Shown piece after piece: positions 11,331 to 21,799 of a stretch of DNA of 64,000 nucleotides. The DNA comes from Glutinoglossum americanum (Eukaryota > Ascomycota > Geoglossomycetes > Geoglossales > Geoglossaceae), in contig JAGHQL010000051.1 of NCBI GenBank assembly GCA_020080175.1, positions 79,290-143,289 on the forward strand. Reading direction: 5' to 3'. The translations under genes were made by a program, and so were the position numbers. The notes under the pieces are model-generated. The model saw only the letters and a list, made by a program, of their open reading frames with translations. It did not search any database and was not told the origin of the DNA. How positions within the stretch are numbered: the first letter of the stretch is position 1; each line of letters begins with the position of its first letter.

Positions 11331-13336
11331 CTTGCTGTTTCCGTTGGTATTGTAGTAAATGATAGTCTATCTGCTTTTGTTGTATTTCGTCTTATTTTGA
11401 CATAGAAGGTAGATTTTATGTGGGGTCGTAAAGCCGTTGATAATATAATTTATCCGGCTGTACTTGCTGGAAGATGTTGGTGCAATCAATGCTCAGATGT
11501 TGTTGTTCTTAGTGGGGGTATTGGTGATATCTTCCAGTACGGTAGGCAACACGTGTGAAATGCGAGTCGATCCACGACAGGATGAAGAGATGAAATACGT
11601 GCTATTAGCAAGAATGAAAGAAAGTCAGGAACGAACGAATGCTGAAGCCTATGCGCAAGGCCAACGAATGAATCAATGAAATTCGTTAGAGTGAGGGAGA
11701 TTCTAGGAGGGAAGGTATAGTGAAAGAAAGGAAATTGTTGTTGCTGACGTGGAATGACAGCAAACACGTTACAGTGACCTTCATGAAGTCCTTATATCCT
11801 GAGCTCTCCTATGAGAGCCGTAGGACACCAAATACTGTAACCCGGTCAGGTTGCCAATTACACAGAAACAGATACTTTCTAGTCGCAGCCCTGCGAAGAC
11901 AGGGCATTGGGCGGTTGGGGAAATGAAGGAGGCCTCACAAGCGAAGAGGGGAATCTCTCTCGATATGAAACCGAAACCGGCGAAAGGGGAAATAAATCAA
12001 AACAAAATAGAAGCCAGCATGCATCAGGACATTTTGGCGCGCCAGTGGGCCGATGCTGGGCGGCCAAATGAAACGTTGTTGGGTGGAGTTGAGCGCTGAG
12101 TGTCGATTGGTGGAAGTGGTGTGTGTTGTGCTTCTATTCGCAGCCTTCCCCACGATTAGATTGGTGCGCTTTCCCTAGAGCAGAGAGGATCGGCCTCAAC
12201 ACCACACTCTGGGAGATGCCGCAGTCCCAGTTTCTTCCTGAAGCAAGGCACTTTATGGGTTAGAGCAGACAGGGACATCTCGAAACCCTCTTTCCCTTCG
12301 CCTAGAGCATAGCGCGCGACGAAAGAAGGTGGACTCTATTCCTTCAACGCCGCTCGCATCCAAATCTGCAACCGAGCTGCCATAGGATAACATATCTAGC
12401 GACTTATGTCTGTGGGCACTGAGCGGCCTGTGCTTGCCGAAGATCTGCTAGCACTTTCTGTGGTACACAATACAAGCCGAATCCTCCACACTCCAGCCAA
12501 AATAAAGATAAAGTGCCTACATCTCGTAAGCATACCCCTGTTGAGCCCTAACTCAGCGCGAAGGCATGGCTGACGCCAGGGATGTTGTTGGCTTCGCGCA
12601 ACGGACCTGATTGCATGGTATTCGTGGTAACATCAGATAGACGCCGGGCGAGACTAGCTAGGAGTTGCTGGTTACAGTCCTTGCCGTATGCTATTTCTAG
12701 TATAGTGTTTTCAGCATAGGGCAGGATAAGGCCGAAGTTCGGACGTTTCAGTCGGATAGCCGCGTGTCGTGGTTCCAAGACTCCCAAAACAACCGCCTGG
12801 GCCATGCTGTAGATCGCCACAAAAAGAAGCATCTCCATACATAAACCATATCCTACACACTGAGAATATGCTGCCGTGTTTCAAGTGCCTGGCGGCTTTT
12901 ATTCGGCCCATTCTTGGGGGGTTTCAGAGGCCGCTTTGAGGAGCGCTCATGGCCCATGGCATGTCATGGGCGTTTCTTACCTTTCTTACCTTTGTGGATA
13001 AGAGCCAAATCCGTTTCATGGGCCAGAATTGGAGCAGCCCCAGGGCATCGGCGTTAATATTTGACACAGCCTGCCTTCACCACCAGCGAAGTCAAGTTGT
13101 ATAAGAATGTGTAATGTGGACTGACTGCGAGTCACTTGGTTGCTTGCATGTTGTTCATCTTCTCTTCAAGTAGTCGTTTCCGTCCAATCGTTTTCTTTTC
13201 TTCTTTTTGAACCTTTCCATTATAATTAACTTCACTAATACTCTCGTTCGGCCAATCTACCGGTGGGAGCTTTTTTACGTCATACCAGTCTTATTTATAC
13301 CTCAACGCGTCTGATCACCAACGGTTTACCGTCAAT
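11331..13336. other. intergenic region, mostly no recognisable gene
   Basis: About 2 kb between the nucleotidyltransferase gene and the Myb-like gene. Apart from one weak small-protein candidate at 12548-12838 I see no supportable gene. An ACGCGT lies at 13305-13310, just upstream of the Myb-like start. Confidence 0.45.
12548..12838 (-). CDS. possible small secreted or membrane-anchored protein
   Basis: A 96-residue frame with ATG starts at residues 1 and 3. Its N-terminus, MEMLLFVAIYSMAQAVVLGV, is hydrophobic and could be a signal peptide or anchor. The remainder is mildly basic with one cysteine and matches nothing I know. It lies in an otherwise empty interval. This could equally be a chance frame; only its leader-like N-terminus makes it worth listing. 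Confidence 0.25.
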   Translation of the reverse strand: MEMLLFVAIYSMAQAVVLGVLEPRHAAIRLKRPNFGLILPYAENTILEIAYGKDCNQQLLASLARRLSDVTTNTMQSGPLREANNIPGVSHAFALS

Positions 13337-14046
13337 ATGCCGAAGGTCTCAAGATCGAACTCTCCGCAGCGAATATCCCCCTACCCTGTCAGTAATGGCG
13401 CTCCTCCAACCTCCTTACGATCTTCTTCCGGTGCATGGGCGCCGCATGACGACGAAATACTCATAAATGCCCGAGCTCAAGGTCTCAACTGGGCTCCCAT
13501 CCAACTACAGCACTTTCCAACGAAAACGCCCAACGCATGCCGGAAGCGGCATGAACGTCTGATGGAAAGGAGAAGCGCAGAGGATTGGGACGGTGGGAAG
13601 CTTGAAAAGCTAGCGATGGAATACATGAACATGAGGAAAGACATGTGGACCATGCTTGCAGCCAAAGTCGGCGAGAAGTGGCAAGTGATTGAGGGTAAAG
13701 TTAGTGTCTCTTGTAGTTTGCACGCTACATTTTCATCTTATCAATAGTTTCACCACTGACCTTTTGGCCCGCACAGTGCATGGAGAAGGGGTTGAAGAAT
13801 CTTCAGTCCGCAGGACGGAATGCCTTACGACGTGAAAAGATGTCATTAGCGTCGGTGATGGATGACAGTGGTGCAGGTGAGGTTGAGAAGACTGAGAAGT
13901 CCGTGTCGAGTTCAGCGATGATGGACGATAGTGGCATAGTAGCTGAGGCCGACATGGATGACGATAGAGATCACGAGTTTCGCGACAGATCGCAGGAGGC
14001 CTCACCAGAGCATCGGAGATTTCAGAGCACTCCTGAGCACCCCTAG
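13337..14046 (+). CDS. Myb/SANT-like DNA-binding protein
   Basis: Two exons, 13337-13699 and 13777-14046, joined in phase through a GTTAGT...CACAG intron, give 210 residues. Residues about 34-105 form a Myb/SANT-like unit: GAWAPHDDEILINARAQGL, then NWAPIQLQHFPTKTPNACRK and RHERLM, with the spaced tryptophans and the FP-KT-NACRKRHE pattern common to fungal Myb-like factors. A second helical part (DMWTMLAAKVGEKWQVIEGK, joined to CMEKGLKNLQ) crosses the splice site, which fixes the intron choice. The tail is acidic and Ser-rich. It probably binds DNA in the nucleus; targets unknown. It converges on QRI7 with 174 bp between stops. Confidence 0.8.
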
Positions 14047-14220
14047 ATCCTACTCTGATGCAATTGACATTGCAGCTTTGTCACTAGGACGTTAGTGCGT
14101 TACGCAAACGGTAAAATTTTGGGTTGGGTGGCTGGGCGTTTTAGGGGTTCTTGTACTTTTTAAAAATATCCGTGACGGCCTTGGTAGTTTTCAAAAAAAA
14201 AAAAGTTTCCCACATCTCAA

Positions 14221-15758
14221 TCACCCTGCTAAGTTGAGTCGATTCCTCCAACCCGGGACCCCAAGAATGCCGCCTTCTATAGATGGGTCTATGGGCCACT
14301 TTCGCAACACTCTGCAACTCAACTCGCTTTCCCACCCTGCTTCAAACATCTCCATTCCAACCCAAGCAATCATTGCTGCGTTGTCTGTACATAAAGCTGG
14401 AGGCGGAGAGGCAATCTGTACGTGCGAATATCCCCTCGCATCCAAGAAAGACCGAAGGCTGCACTTGTCAGCCACAACAATTAGCGACAGCAGAAATACG
14501 CACTTACACTGTCTTTAGAAACTTGTTAGATGCCACGCCTCCACTAACAACAAGCGTTGAGATGGGATTTAGAGGATCAATGCTATAGCTCAATTTTCCG
14601 AGTGCCGCTACCACCCTTGACGCAAGGTGTTCGAATGCTACACGCATTGCTTCTTGCCCAATGTCAAGTCTCTCGCAGAGGGATACATCCTTCGCACGGT
14701 CCCGGAAACACCTTTCTACTGCGCTGCCTAGACCCGAAAAACTAAACTTCATCGATGCTTTCGCCCCCTCCTGATGCAGCGGTGGGGCAAATTTCCACCC
14801 CCATCGACCCTTTAGGTGTGAGCGCGATGGCATTGCTGGCGCCGTGTAGTTGCGGCCACCCGCGCCATCTGAGAACACAAATTTCTCAAGTAAGCGCCCG
14901 TACATAATATCACCACCTGCCTCCAAATCGGCTGGAGGCACTATATCCCGAGCAATCTTATCAAGGAAGTCGCCAATAGCAATGTCAACTGTCGAGGCGA
15001 GTATCTTGTGGTCGTTCGTAGACGTTGAGTACACAAGCATCGTATGGCCCCCTGAGACGAGCAATGACATGAATGGGAATTCAGGCACGGGGGCTCCCCC
15101 GTGCTTCCCCTCTAGAGCTGATACGAGTCTTGGGGTCAATGCGTGTGCTTGCATATGGTTCACTGCCACAAGAGGGACTTGAAATGCAACTGCAAGACCT
15201 TTAGCCGTGTCGAGGCCAGTCGTTAAACTCGACCGCATCCCAGGGCCTCGAGTTACAGAAATAAAGTCTGGTTTCTTGTGAATAGATTTCTGAGACTCGG
15301 ATCGAACAGGAGTGGTATATGTTGCTCCATGTGCATAACTAGAGCTCAGGGGGAGACTCTTGAGAGCAGTGTCCACCAGATTCGCGAGGGTCGACTGGTG
15401 AGACTGAGCAGCTACGAGGGGGTGTATCCCACGAAATTGGCTATTATTGGCCGTGACTTTCTCATGAAAGTGGAGTGTTGCCCGGCGTGCCGGGGTGGAG
15501 CCTTGTGAAGCGGTGGTTTTTGCGCCATGCTTCTCTAGAATGGCTACGGAAGTGTCATCACTATACCGAATTGTCAATTTTTTCACTCTCCCACATATTC
15601 TCAAGATCCAAGATTGCTTACCAAGAAGTCTCGATAGCAAGAGTAAGTAGGCCCCGTACTCGCTGTCTATGAACTACTTGAAGAGCTCGAGCCCTGAAGG
15701 ACGAATTGACTGGGCTTGCGACAACATGCATCCCATGCGTGCAGCAAGTTTTGATCAT
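14221..15758 (-). CDS. qri7: mitochondrial tRNA t6A threonylcarbamoyltransferase
   Basis: Qri7 (TsaD/Kae1/OSGEPL1 family) transfers threonylcarbamoyl to A37 of ANN-decoding mitochondrial tRNAs. Three exons, 15758-15622, 15560-14508 and 14458-14221, close in phase for 475 residues. The first junction rebuilds LTLAIETSCDDTSVAILE, the family's N-terminal signature. Metal-binding histidines lie in NHMQAH, and LLVSGGHT and VVSGGVASN are the nucleotide-binding loops. The last exon carries the conserved IASPPPALCTDNAAMIAW and ends GGILGVPGW. The leader before LTLAIETS is basic and lacks acidic residues (SSFRARALQVVHRQRVR), as expected for mitochondrial import. ATG codons at 15758 and 27 bases downstream are both possible starts. 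Confidence 0.92.
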
Positions 15759-16272
15759 TGGAGACGGAAGCGATTTCCTCTTCGCCGAGATATTACCCCA
15801 TTTTCGAAGGAAGTGCAGATTGGCTATAACACGACGCAGAGAATATTAGAAGCAAATCCGTAGGTACAGAGAACTACACAGGTACTTGGATATGAGGTTA
15901 ACAACGACTGGGTCACTAGAGATTTTCTAAAGGTATTCCCGATAGCTTCGATATCCTACAGCACCACGCGGTGTGCTTTCTGTAGATTATTGGGCATGGC
16001 GAGCGGCGTTTTATATTCCTAAAATTGCCAGGTAGTAGGTTCCGACAACTAACTTATTACTTTATTTGATCTTCAAGAATTTTTTCCAGTTAGTCTTTGC
16101 GATCTAAAAAATCAATTTCCTATTACACCGAGATCTCTAGACGGATGACGGGCGCCTTCCTGTGACTAGACAAAGCCGCGTAATGCAAGACGAAGCAGCT
16201 AGTAACATTGGTGCATATACATATTCGCTTGTAAATAGGAAAGCCGGATGTGTCGATGGTTAAACTAAATCC
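15759..16272. other. intergenic, no gene recognised
   Basis: 514 bp between the start of QRI7 and the stop of the next minus-strand gene. It holds the QRI7 promoter and the 3' flank of its neighbour. No motif stands out. Confidence 0.5.
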
Positions 16273-17049
16273 CTAGGCGTTGGTGTTGCTGGGCTCCTGC
16301 TGAAGAGCCGCCATTCCCTTTTTCAGTTGAACGAAGAAATCCGTACCGTTGGCCATCGTGTTTGCTGTTGACGTTACTTTCTGTAATCACTTAAATAGGG
16401 GATGTAGCTCATTATCGAGTAAAGAACTTACATCTAAAGCCCCAAGCCGTGGTCCTCGTACTATTCGATTCTCCGCTTGGCACCTTATATACCATAGGCT
16501 TCGAGTCTATAGATATAAATCGGCGCGTAAGCTTTCTCTAGTAAACGAAACTGAATTAAGGATAGAACGGTGGTATGTGGGAAATAAGACTAGATCATCG
16601 ATGACAAATCTTACCCGTTGAGCTAATTGCATCTTGGAAACCTAGTTGTTCGTTGTTGTGTAAGCTACGTTCCGCTTCGGGCCTAACCAAAGTTGAGGGT
16701 AGCAGAAAATTACCCTTGCGGAGAGCCTCTCTTGTTTCGCGCGCATTGAAACCTCTAACAGGTACATGCTGTTCTTCAGGCATGGCACCTGAATTCTGAC
16801 CACGGTTGGGCCGATCGCCAGCCCAAACGTTACCCTGGATAGCCGTAGGCCCTTGATTACCACTGCCCTGACGCCCCTGGTTCTGATATCCACTAGCAGA
16901 GGGCCTCTCACGAGATCCGCCACGCCGTTGCTGTTGATTCGGGGGATTACGAGAGTTTTGTTGCCCTCTTGTGCGCCAACTGCCCATTGTTAGCCCCATT
17001 GTTAGCTAACCCACCGACGGACATACCGCTCCTCAACCGTTCCACTCAT
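16273..17049 (-). CDS. conserved fungal protein of unknown function
   Basis: A four-exon model, 17049-17027, 16979-16615, 16475-16432 and 16380-16273, closes exactly to 179 residues. It starts MSGTVEERWRTRGQQN, continues through a Gln/Asn/Arg/Gly-rich disordered region, then PEEQHVPVRGFNARETREAL, and ends with the helical block MANGTDFFVQLKKGMAALQQ. I recall the start, the VPVRGFN block and the NTMANG-DFF end as shared by uncharacterised proteins of filamentous ascomycetes; that is memory, not a search. The 44-nt third exon was chosen because it is the only acceptor I found that keeps frame. No catalytic motif is visible. The RG/Q-rich middle might bind RNA, but that is a guess. Confidence 0.68.
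16983..17006. repeat. perfect 12-bp tandem duplication inside an intron
   Basis: The unit cccattgttagc occurs twice head to tail. On the gene strand it reads GCTAACAATGGG and contains a consensus lariat branch site GCTAAC, so intron 1 of the conserved small protein has two equal branch-site candidates. Confidence 0.85.
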
Positions 17050-17412
17050 ATTACTGTACTTCGTAACCTATCCCAAGGGAACAAGAACTAGATTAAAGAA
17101 CGTTGGGTTGCTGCAACCTGAAGAGCAACAACATCGGTTAGAAGACAGGTTCGTTGCTCTATAGCTGGCCAAGATAACAGAAAACTGCAGCCAGCCCTCA
17201 ACCCTTTCGGGCGGGGGCAACGCCGCCTTGTGTTCGCGCGAGTAGGCGGGTGATCGCTCCCCCCCATGTTTAGCGCTATCCACCAAGTTTCCCTTCCAGC
17301 CCTTCAAGCAGCGCCAAGGCTTCATTGCTTCTATTTTTCAGAGAAACGGCAGCAACCACGAATACCATTTAGTATTTGTATATATATATATATTTAGGGT
17401 TAATAATTCCAA

Positions 17413-17436
17413 CACTGCGTAGTACACTGCGTAGTA
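17413..17436. repeat. 12-bp tandem repeat (cactgcgtagta x2)
   Basis: Two perfect head-to-tail copies lie just right of the TA microsatellite. No known function. Confidence 0.85.
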
Positions 17437-17729
17437 ATTCTGTATGCTTGACCACATTGTAAAAATATCGTTTCGTTACTGAACTTAAACCGGACTGCCC
17501 AGGTTTCACGTCGCTGTACGAGCCATCGGAGAATGACTAAGACAAGAAAACCAGCATTGTGCGCGCACACCTCCTTGCGCATGCAACTGCCTTCCGCAGT
17601 ACTACTATCAGACGCATTCTATGGCATGTATCCTCCGACCACAGCCATTCCTTTTGCCCTATCGGTGAGGAGCTATGGTTGGTAGCAGTACTGAAGTGCC
17701 GTGCCAGTCTCCGCAAATATGGCATCTTT

Positions 17730-17930
17730 AAACTTTAAAGACGAGTTTAATACTCTTAACGATGCCTATGGAGTTATCAAATATATAATTAAACAGAGAA
17801 TCATTCCAAGTATTAAAAGACGAACAATTTAAACTACATGTTATCATTTGTAAAGAAAAAACCTGCAATTTTCAAATTTGAGCTTCAGTTTTAAAAAGTA
17901 ATATTGTAGCTACAAAAATAAAAATAAGAT
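17730..17930. other. AT-rich segment, possible decayed repeat
   Basis: About 200 bp, visibly far richer in A and T than the flanks, with many short A and T runs and no open frame. It could be a remnant of a repeat mutated by RIP, or simple AT-rich spacer. No target-site duplication or terminal repeat was seen. Confidence 0.4.
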
Positions 17931-18605
17931 GCTACCAGGAGGCATTTCCCCAAACTTTTCCCCCGCTCTTACAGACACCGAACACCACATCGACTATAAT
18001 GCCGAATTCAGCCAGGAAAGCATTCAGTCTCTACATACCAGCGTCTGGGCGAAATTCCTGGAGAACCCAGTGGGCCGGCGGAGAAGCCAACAGCAATCTG
18101 TTGACAAGGTGCACGATGAACCGTCTTGAAACGGTCTACTTCAAGAAACAGTCAACCGACAAAGAAACGGCTGAGCGAATCAAGGATAAAAATGCCCAGG
18201 CAGCTATCAACCCTGGAGTTGTCACAAAGAAGCAGTACACACGACATTGGGATTGAAAGGGTTTAGATTGAGGGAAAAAGACACCTCGACGCAAGGGGAT
18301 GCGGTCGTTCTGCGGCCGGTTGTGTATTTCTTCCGGCGATTCTTCGTCAACCTGCATTACCAACAAATTATCAAGCAATCCGGTCTATACCTGCGACACA
18401 CCCAGGGTTTCTATTCTAGACAGGGAGGGCAACCGAATTCGCAAATTGCCCGTGCTCCGCCAGGCGATCCCCTACGCCGCCAAAGAGGGTTGCCGAGCGG
18501 GGCGAGCAGGGAAGGAAGAGAAAAGTATAAGTGTGATAGATGGGAGGCGGAAGTTTCTTGTTTCGGGAGAAGAAAGGGACACAGTGCACTAGCCGGACGA
18601 TCAGC

Positions 18606-20468
18606 ATGCTTCTTGAGCGCATAACGACAGACTTCCTCCCTATCTGGGCCCTTCCGGTCCTCCTCTTGCTCATATACTCGCTTTTCCTCGTTGTCTACCG
18701 GCTCTACTTCCATCCGCTCGCACAATTCCCCGGTCCTCGTCTCGCAGCCGCCACGCTCTGGTATGAGTTCTACCACGATGTTATCAGGCGAGGGAAGTAT
18801 ATTTGGGAGATTAAGGATATGCATACGAAATACGGTGTGACCCTTCCCTTGGAGAGATACAACGCGACGATATATTGACTCGAAGGTTGTGAAAAGGGCC
18901 GATTGTCCGGATAGGCCCACATGAACTCCATATCGACGATCCGGACTTTTTCGACACCTTTTATAACCAGAAAACGGATAAGTGGGAATGGTTCACGCGC
19001 CAGTTTGGCAATGGTGAGTCTACGCAGTCCACGCCTCGCCATGATCTCCATCGCGTTCGCCGAGCCGCTCTGGCGCCATTCTTCACTCGTACCAAGGTAC
19101 TCCAGCTCGAATCTATCATCAAAGACAAGATCGAGATGCTATCCGCCCGGCTTAGCGCCTCTCGGAAGTCCAACAATGACAGGAAGCATGCCGGACAAGA
19201 GCCAGAGCCTTTGTGCTTGGGCCTAGCATACCACTGCTTGACCACAGAAGTCGTCACGCAGTACTCCTGGAGCCGGTCCTATGAGTGTCTAGACCACCCG
19301 GATTTTCGTGCAGAGTGGTTCACTATGCTCCGTGGCCTCGCAGAAGTTGGCCACATTGGCCGGCAATTCGGATGGTTCCTACCGCTCATCGATAATCTTC
19401 CCGTCTGGCTGGCAGGGCTGGTCAGTGCGAATGCAAAAGATTCAGCGGAGTTCAGGAGGCACCTATCAGAACAGGTTACAGAGATTAAGATGACCCCGCG
19501 GGAGCAGTTTTCTGGGAAATCCCATCCGACCATTTTCCATGAACTACACAACAGCAATTTGCCAGAGTATGAGAGAAGTACTCATAGGCTGATGCAGGAG
19601 GGCCTGCTGGTCCTCTTTGCTGGTTTTGAAACTACGGCAAATGCGATGGCTGTAACCACATACCATCTTCTGCGAAATCCGGAAAAGCTTGCGAGGGTGA
19701 GGGCGGAGTTGGAGGGGGTTATGAAGGGGAGGGATTTAGATGCGAGGGGATGGGTGGACTTGGAGAAACTGGAGTATTTTGTGGGTTCCTTTTTAACCCG
19801 CTCCCTTGCTTACCAAACCCTGGCTGATTTTTGACAATCGCGAGGTTAGTCAGCAGTTATTGCTGAGGGCTTACGGTGAGTTGCTTCCAACCGGAGTAGT
19901 GGAATGAGCGATGCTGAGTCACTAGTCAGCATGTCTACTGGCGTCTCTGGCCGTCTGCCTCGCCTGGTGCTTGAACCGGGTTTGGAATACGGATCGTGGG
20001 ATATTCCCCCTGGCGTATGTCGTATTTCCATCTGTCTCAGAGGGTGGACTGGCTATCGGGAATAGGGTGGCTAATAAGGGTGTCTACAGACGTCCGTGAG
20101 CATGAATCCTTACTTCGTCAACATGAACCCCAAAATATTCCCCAATCCAGAGGAATTCGGCCCCGAACGTTGGCTTGGCCCTTCAGCTGCCTCGCTGCAA
20201 CGATACTTTGTTCCATTCTCTAAGGGCCCTAGAATCTGTTTGGGAATGCAGTTCGTCTCTACAACATAATCCTTGTTATGCTAACTGCTGATTCATATGT
20301 GGTAGTCTGGCATATGCGGAGCTTTATCTCACCTTGGCTACGATCTTGTGGCGATTTCCTGGGATGGGGCTGTACGGAACGGAAAGGGATGATATCGATT
20401 TAGTACATGATTTCTTTTTGCCGTATCCAAGGTTGGACAGCAAGGGGTTGAGAGTTGTGGTGGAATAG
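18606..20468 (+). CDS. cytochrome P450 monooxygenase (possible frame break)
   Basis: A membrane-anchored P450. Exons read: 18606-18834, 18897-19780, 19850-19875, about 19926-20014, 20090-20250 and 20306-20468. The N-terminal anchor is [20 protein letters not shown], followed by the hinge FPGPR. The I-helix is LFAGFETTA, the ExxR helix EGLR, then FGPERW and the heme loop [10 protein letters not shown] with its cysteine. Length would be about 515 residues, normal. All junctions close except exon 3 to exon 4: the natural 50-nt GTGAGT...CACTAG intron puts the next exon ([12 protein letters not shown]) out of frame, and the only in-frame acceptor I found would need a 33-nt intron. So this may be a pseudogene, a sequence error, or spliced unusually. 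No biosynthetic cluster partners are next to it. Substrate unknown. Confidence 0.8.
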
Positions 20469-21799
20469 TTGGGGCTATATGTGGTTCCGGGGAGCCTGGG
20501 ATGGAAAAGTCTACATAAGTTGGGATAGCGGGCATGGTGGCTGGTGGATAGGTTTGAATAGTGTGGCGGGGGGTATATGCCCAAACGGGGTTGTTTGGTT
20601 CGGGAGGCGAGCCCGGCGGCGCATAAGGGTGCCTGGCAGCTGACTAGTTGTAGTTACAGTAGCTCAACTAAAACTTTCTGCTTTACTACGTTCGTCCCTG
20701 TGCGCGCGCAGTCACGTAATACATATAGTCTATTACCATTACACGAGAACGTTCAGGCCTGCTACAATAAGAGAAGCTTAGAACGGGCATTCCAATACTC
20801 AGCAGATCATATTAAAATGACACTCTTTGGTGCCACAAAACGCCCTCTCTCCATGATCTAAACTCTTCTAGAAGATAGGAGGATCGTCGTCTCGAATGAG
20901 ATTGGCTTAATCACACTCATCATCTGGACTCACTATGGGGTGACCGGCTGGAGCGTATGTCTGGACATGGTAGAACCCCCTAGAGTTCTACCGTGTCTAG
21001 ACATACGCCAGAGCTTGTTCATGTCAACGTGGAACTGCTACAAGCACTAAAACGAACGATTGAAAGCCCCTTTTGCGAGATGGAACAGGGTTTGCAAAAG
21101 TACAATATCCGGATAGCTGTCCGATATTTACGGGCGCCGATTATACTCCCCGCTGTGTAGTGGAAGTAATACCGCGACGGGACCTAGAGCCTTTGACAAT
21201 GAAAGCCTTTTACAGAGTCCTTGGCATCAAGGGTTCTTACACGTGCCTTGGCTGGATTGATTTTGATAACTATACTAAAGGTTTTGTGCTTGTATCAATG
21301 CCCAGATCACGACCTCGGAGGCAGTCGTGCAGATTCAAGTTGGAATGCAATTTGCAGCCCTTGAACAGCGTCGAGTAGGTTAAGAACGTGAATACGAACT
21401 CAGAGGTTCGTAAGACAAGAGACCTTCAACTGGAAAATAACGGAGATCGCTTCCATAGGTAGAGCTACATTTGAGGATAATATTGAGCATCAAGTGGCGG
21501 GTGCCAAGTATGCATATGCATAAATTCGCGCAGCTTCAATGCGGCTCTGCGTGGGATAATCGAGACAAAACCTCACATGCGCCAGGAACGTGAACTGCTC
21601 TGGGAGCCCGTGAGCACTGGACGAGTCCAGTGAGCTAGAAAGGCTCATTCATTTCATCTTGTTTCCTGTCGGAATAAAATGTGAGGTTTTGATCCATGTC
21701 CCAAATTCCGTCTCTTGATTGCCCTACGTCACTGCCGCTCTTGCTTCCGGGATATAAGATCACTTATAGACATATACCTATTTTCGGGATTTATATCTC
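20469..21799. other. intergenic, contains a strong inverted repeat
   Basis: 1.3 kb between the P450 and the patatin-like gene. The notable item is the inverted repeat at 20954-21007. A 101-codon frame at 21073-21378 has no recognisable features and I do not annotate it. The right end holds the promoter of the lipase gene. Confidence 0.5.
20954..21007. repeat. inverted repeat, 23-bp arms with 8-nt loop
   Basis: The left arm starts cgtatgtctggacatgg and ends gaac at 20976; the right arm runs from gttc at 20985 to catacg at 21007. The arms pair at 21 of 23 positions around the loop cccctaga. Outside the arms, ctgg and ccag can add four more pairs with a small bulge. As RNA or extruded DNA this would be a stable hairpin. 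It lies between genes and could be a fold-back element remnant or a structural signal. Confidence 0.85.

Larger units (their letters stand above)
17050..18605. other. gene-poor interval with AT-rich core
   Basis: About 1.55 kb without a supportable gene. It includes a TA microsatellite near 17379-17393, a 12-bp tandem repeat at 17413-17436 and a strongly AT-rich stretch at about 17730-17930. The frames at 17929-18256 and 18247-18592 look like chance. The right end contains the promoter of the P450 gene. Confidence 0.55.

Noticed and set aside
11464-12153. frames of 62-93 codons
   Set aside because: Mutually overlapping, low complexity, no domain or splice partner.
17391-17402. single ttagggtt resembling telomere repeat
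   Set aside because: Only one unit; no array, so not a telomere remnant.
17929-18624. frames upstream of the P450
   Set aside because: No similarity and they run into the P450 leader on other frames.
21073-21378. 101-codon plus frame next to the inverted repeat
   Set aside because: Starts with an ATG but has no recognisable pattern or leader; kept out as unsupported.
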